A stretch of 41,017 bases of DNA, from contig JAFMDF010000050.1 in assembly GCA_017857395.1 (NCBI GenBank), positions 1 to 41,017 of the forward strand. Reading direction: 5' to 3'. The position numbers were made by a program, and so were the translations under genes. Below, piece after piece: positions 39,411-41,017 of the stretch. Source of the DNA: Bacteroidota bacterium. Its GTDB lineage: Bacteria; Bacteroidota; Bacteroidia; Chitinophagales; Saprospiraceae. The number at the start of each line of letters is the position of its first letter. The first letter of the stretch is position 1. Below the pieces are notes generated by a model. It saw only the letters and a list, made by a program, of their open reading frames with translations. It did no database searches and was not told the DNA's origin.

Positions 39411-41017
39411 ATGAAATATAAATTTAGCTTATGCTTTATTCTTTTGGTTTTTTTATTTTCAAAATGTAAACCAACAGAAAAAATCAGTCAGCCTGTTTCA
39501 ATAATGGAGCCCCCTAAATTAATGCTAGTCATCTCTGTTGACCAGATGCGCTACGACTTTTTAGAGCGATTTCAACCCTATTTTAAACATGGATTTAGGC
39601 GACTATTAGCCGAAGGGGCAGTCTTTTCCAAAGCTCACCACGAACATTCTTTAAATGGCACTTCGCCAGGGCATGCAACCATAGCTACAGGTTGTTATCC
39701 CACCAATCATGGCATAATTGAAAATGATTTTTTTAATCCCCGAACAGGAGATATTGAATATTCGGTGGAAGATACCGCAGTTCAAGTAATCGGAGTGGCA
39801 CATAGTGGAAAATTAAAAGGAATGTCGCCTGCTAAATTATGGAAACCTACGATGGGCGACCGATTAAAAGCAAAAAGTCCACAAAGCAAAGTGTATGGGG
39901 TCGCTTTTAAAGACCGAAGTAGTATATTATTAGCTGGAAAAAAGGCAGATGCTGCCTATTGGTATGATAACATATCGAGCCGATTTGTCTCTTCCGACTG
40001 GTATGGAAAAGCATATCCAGAATGGGCTAAAACCTTGGTTGGCAAGGAAATGATGAAAACAGAAATTGAAACTGGTTGGCAAAAAAAAATGCCAGAATCT
40101 GATTATAGCGTATCCAGAGAAGATGATTTTGAACGGGAAATGGGGCAATTTATTCCTACTTTTCCACATACTCGAGAACGTATGGGACCGGGCATTCCTT
40201 CGTCTTGGCGCAATACACTAATGCTTTGGAATACGCCATTTGGGGATGCCTTTGCCATTGAATTTGCCAAAGCCTTAATCGAAAATGAAGGATTGGGAAT
40301 GGATGCCCATCCTGATTTATTATTATTAAGTTGCTCAACGGCAGATGCAGTTGGACATCATTTTGGGCCTTACAGTCAGGAAGTACAAGATTATTATATG
40401 CACTTGGATGACTATTTAGGTGGGCTATTTGATTTTTTAGACCAAAAAGTAGGCGCAGCCAATTATGCAGTAGCATTATCTTCAGACCACGGTTCGGCGC
40501 GAATGCCTGAAGACTTAGCCAGACAAGGACTGGATGCTAAACGGATTAGTCAAACCCAATTTGAAGCAGATATGGACGCCGTTGAAAAGCAATTGCAAAC
40601 CGAATTAAAATTAACTCAACCGCTCTTTTATTTTTATAGTCCTCAAGGACTGAGTCTAAATTATTTGGAAACTAGAGAAAAAGGCATCAACGATACTCGA
40701 TTGCGAAAAAAAGTGGCTGCTGCCCTAAAATCTATTGATTATATCGTCGAAACTTACATTGCTGAAGAATTGCAAAAAGGCATAAAAGCTAAAAAATCCT
40801 ATCAAAGTTGGTTTCAACGTTCTTATCATCTAGAACGGGGCAATGAAATCAAAATGCTATTCAAAAAATTCTATTTAGTTGCCTATAAAGAAAATGGCAC
40901 CACCCACGGAACACCCTACGAATACGACTCCAATGTACCGCTTGTATTGATGGGTAAACCATTTCCAAAGGGGAATTATCCACAGCCCGTAGCGACCGTA
41001 GATATTGCACCCACGAT
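39411..41017 (+). CDS. Alkaline phosphatase family protein (PafA/nucleotide-pyrophosphatase type), cut by window edge
   Basis: The frame is open from ATG at 39411 (or 39405, two codons earlier) to the last base, giving at least 535 residues. The signal is of lipoprotein type (KYKFSLCFILLVFLFSKC, possible lipid Cys19, though Lys at -1 is unusual). The alkaline phosphatase superfamily features are VISVDQMRYD with metal Asp44, NGTSPGHATIATG with probable nucleophile Thr84, STADAVGHHFGPYS with metal Asp and His, and ALSSDHGSARMPED with Asp-His. It should hydrolyse phosphate mono- or diesters outside the inner membrane, and with the Na/Pi transporter nearby could feed phosphate supply. An operator pair lies upstream at a longer than usual distance. 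Confidence 0.88.
   Translation, partial: MKYKFSLCFILLVFLFSKCKPTEKISQPVSIMEPPKLMLVISVDQMRYDFLERFQPYFKHGFRRLLAEGAVFSKAHHEHSLNGTSPGHATIATGCYPTNHGIIENDFFNPRTGDIEYSVEDTAVQVIGVAHSGKLKGMSPAKLWKPTMGDRLKAKSPQSKVYGVAFKDRSSILLAGKKADAAYWYDNISSRFVSSDWYGKAYPEWAKTLVGKEMMKTEIETGWQKKMPESDYSVSREDDFEREMGQFIPTFPHTRERMGPGIPSSWRNTLMLWNTPFGDAFAIEFAKALIENEGLGMDAHPDLLLLSCSTADAVGHHFGPYSQEVQDYYMHLDDYLGGLFDFLDQKVGAANYAVALSSDHGSARMPEDLARQGLDAKRISQTQFEADMDAVEKQLQTELKLTQPLFYFYSPQGLSLNYLETREKGINDTRLRKKVAAALKSIDYIVETYIAEELQKGIKAKKSYQSWFQRSYHLERGNEIKMLFKKFYLVAYKENGTTHGTPYEYDSNVPLVLMGKPFPKGNYPQPVATVDIAPT

Noticed and set aside
36520-41017. A cbb3 oxidase gene cluster
   Set aside because: Only the CcoI-type ATPase is present; no ccoN, ccoO, ccoP, ccoG or ccoS can be seen.

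Overview
The window looks like chromosomal DNA from a member of the Bacteroidota, probably close to the Saprospira/Lewinella side of the phylum. This rests on low GC, Bacteroidota-type promoter elements (TAnnTTTG about 20-40 nt before many starts), and families typical of the phylum: an FtsX/MacB-like permease, DUF4783, a CHAD protein and a Pycsar-type HD-like/PycTM protein. I saw no tRNA, rRNA, CRISPR array, phage or transposase gene. The genus is a guess.

Layout. 1-9.1 kb: a truncated ABC permease, an Old Yellow Enzyme-like flavin reductase, a GlxA-like regulator divergent from a small ABM-like protein, a quinone-reductase-like MDR enzyme, and a large cyclase/TPR/AraC fusion. 9.1-16.6 kb: a repeat-rich gap, a secreted basic protein, a ferritin-like DUF2202 protein, the mlaEFD lipid transport operon, and a PycTM membrane protein with a degenerate HD-like N-terminus. 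16.7-19.7 kb: an epimerase/SDR pair and a secreted repeat protein. 19.8-28.2 kb: small stress-type genes (DUF4870, two CBS proteins, DUF4783, CHAD, rhodanese, Hsp20, Acg-like nitroreductase, flavodoxin). 28.2-34.4 kb: a toroid-fold protein, an EEP nuclease-like protein, an Omp85-type barrel, a four-helix membrane protein, a Na/Pi cotransporter and a release-factor-like small protein. 34.4-41 kb: GNAT-YoaP and hemN, divergent from a CcoI/FixI-type copper ATPase, then an alkaline phosphatase that runs off the end.

The strongest signal is regulatory. Nine intergenic places carry a pair of 12-bp palindromes of the type TGAY-N4-RTCA. In every pair the two sites are separated by exactly 11 bp (23 bp start to start). 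In eight pairs, including three that can serve two divergent promoters between them, the proximal site is centred 32.5-33.5 bp before a TTTG-like -7 element and about 60-72 bp before a start codon. That is the -41.5 class II position of a Crp/Fnr-family activator. Inferred targets are hemN, the copper ATPase, Acg-like nitroreductase, probably flavodoxin, Hsp20-CBS, DUF4870-CBS-DUF4783, two small membrane proteins, DUF2202 and mlaEFD. This resembles a low-oxygen or dormancy regulon with tandem operators. No Crp/Fnr gene lies in the window.

Other points of interest are the pseudo-HD PycTM protein, a cyclase with Gln at the usual purine-specifying Lys position, a palindromic element inserted in frame in the copper ATPase, and a two-copy family of long hairpins with identical 22-nt loops.
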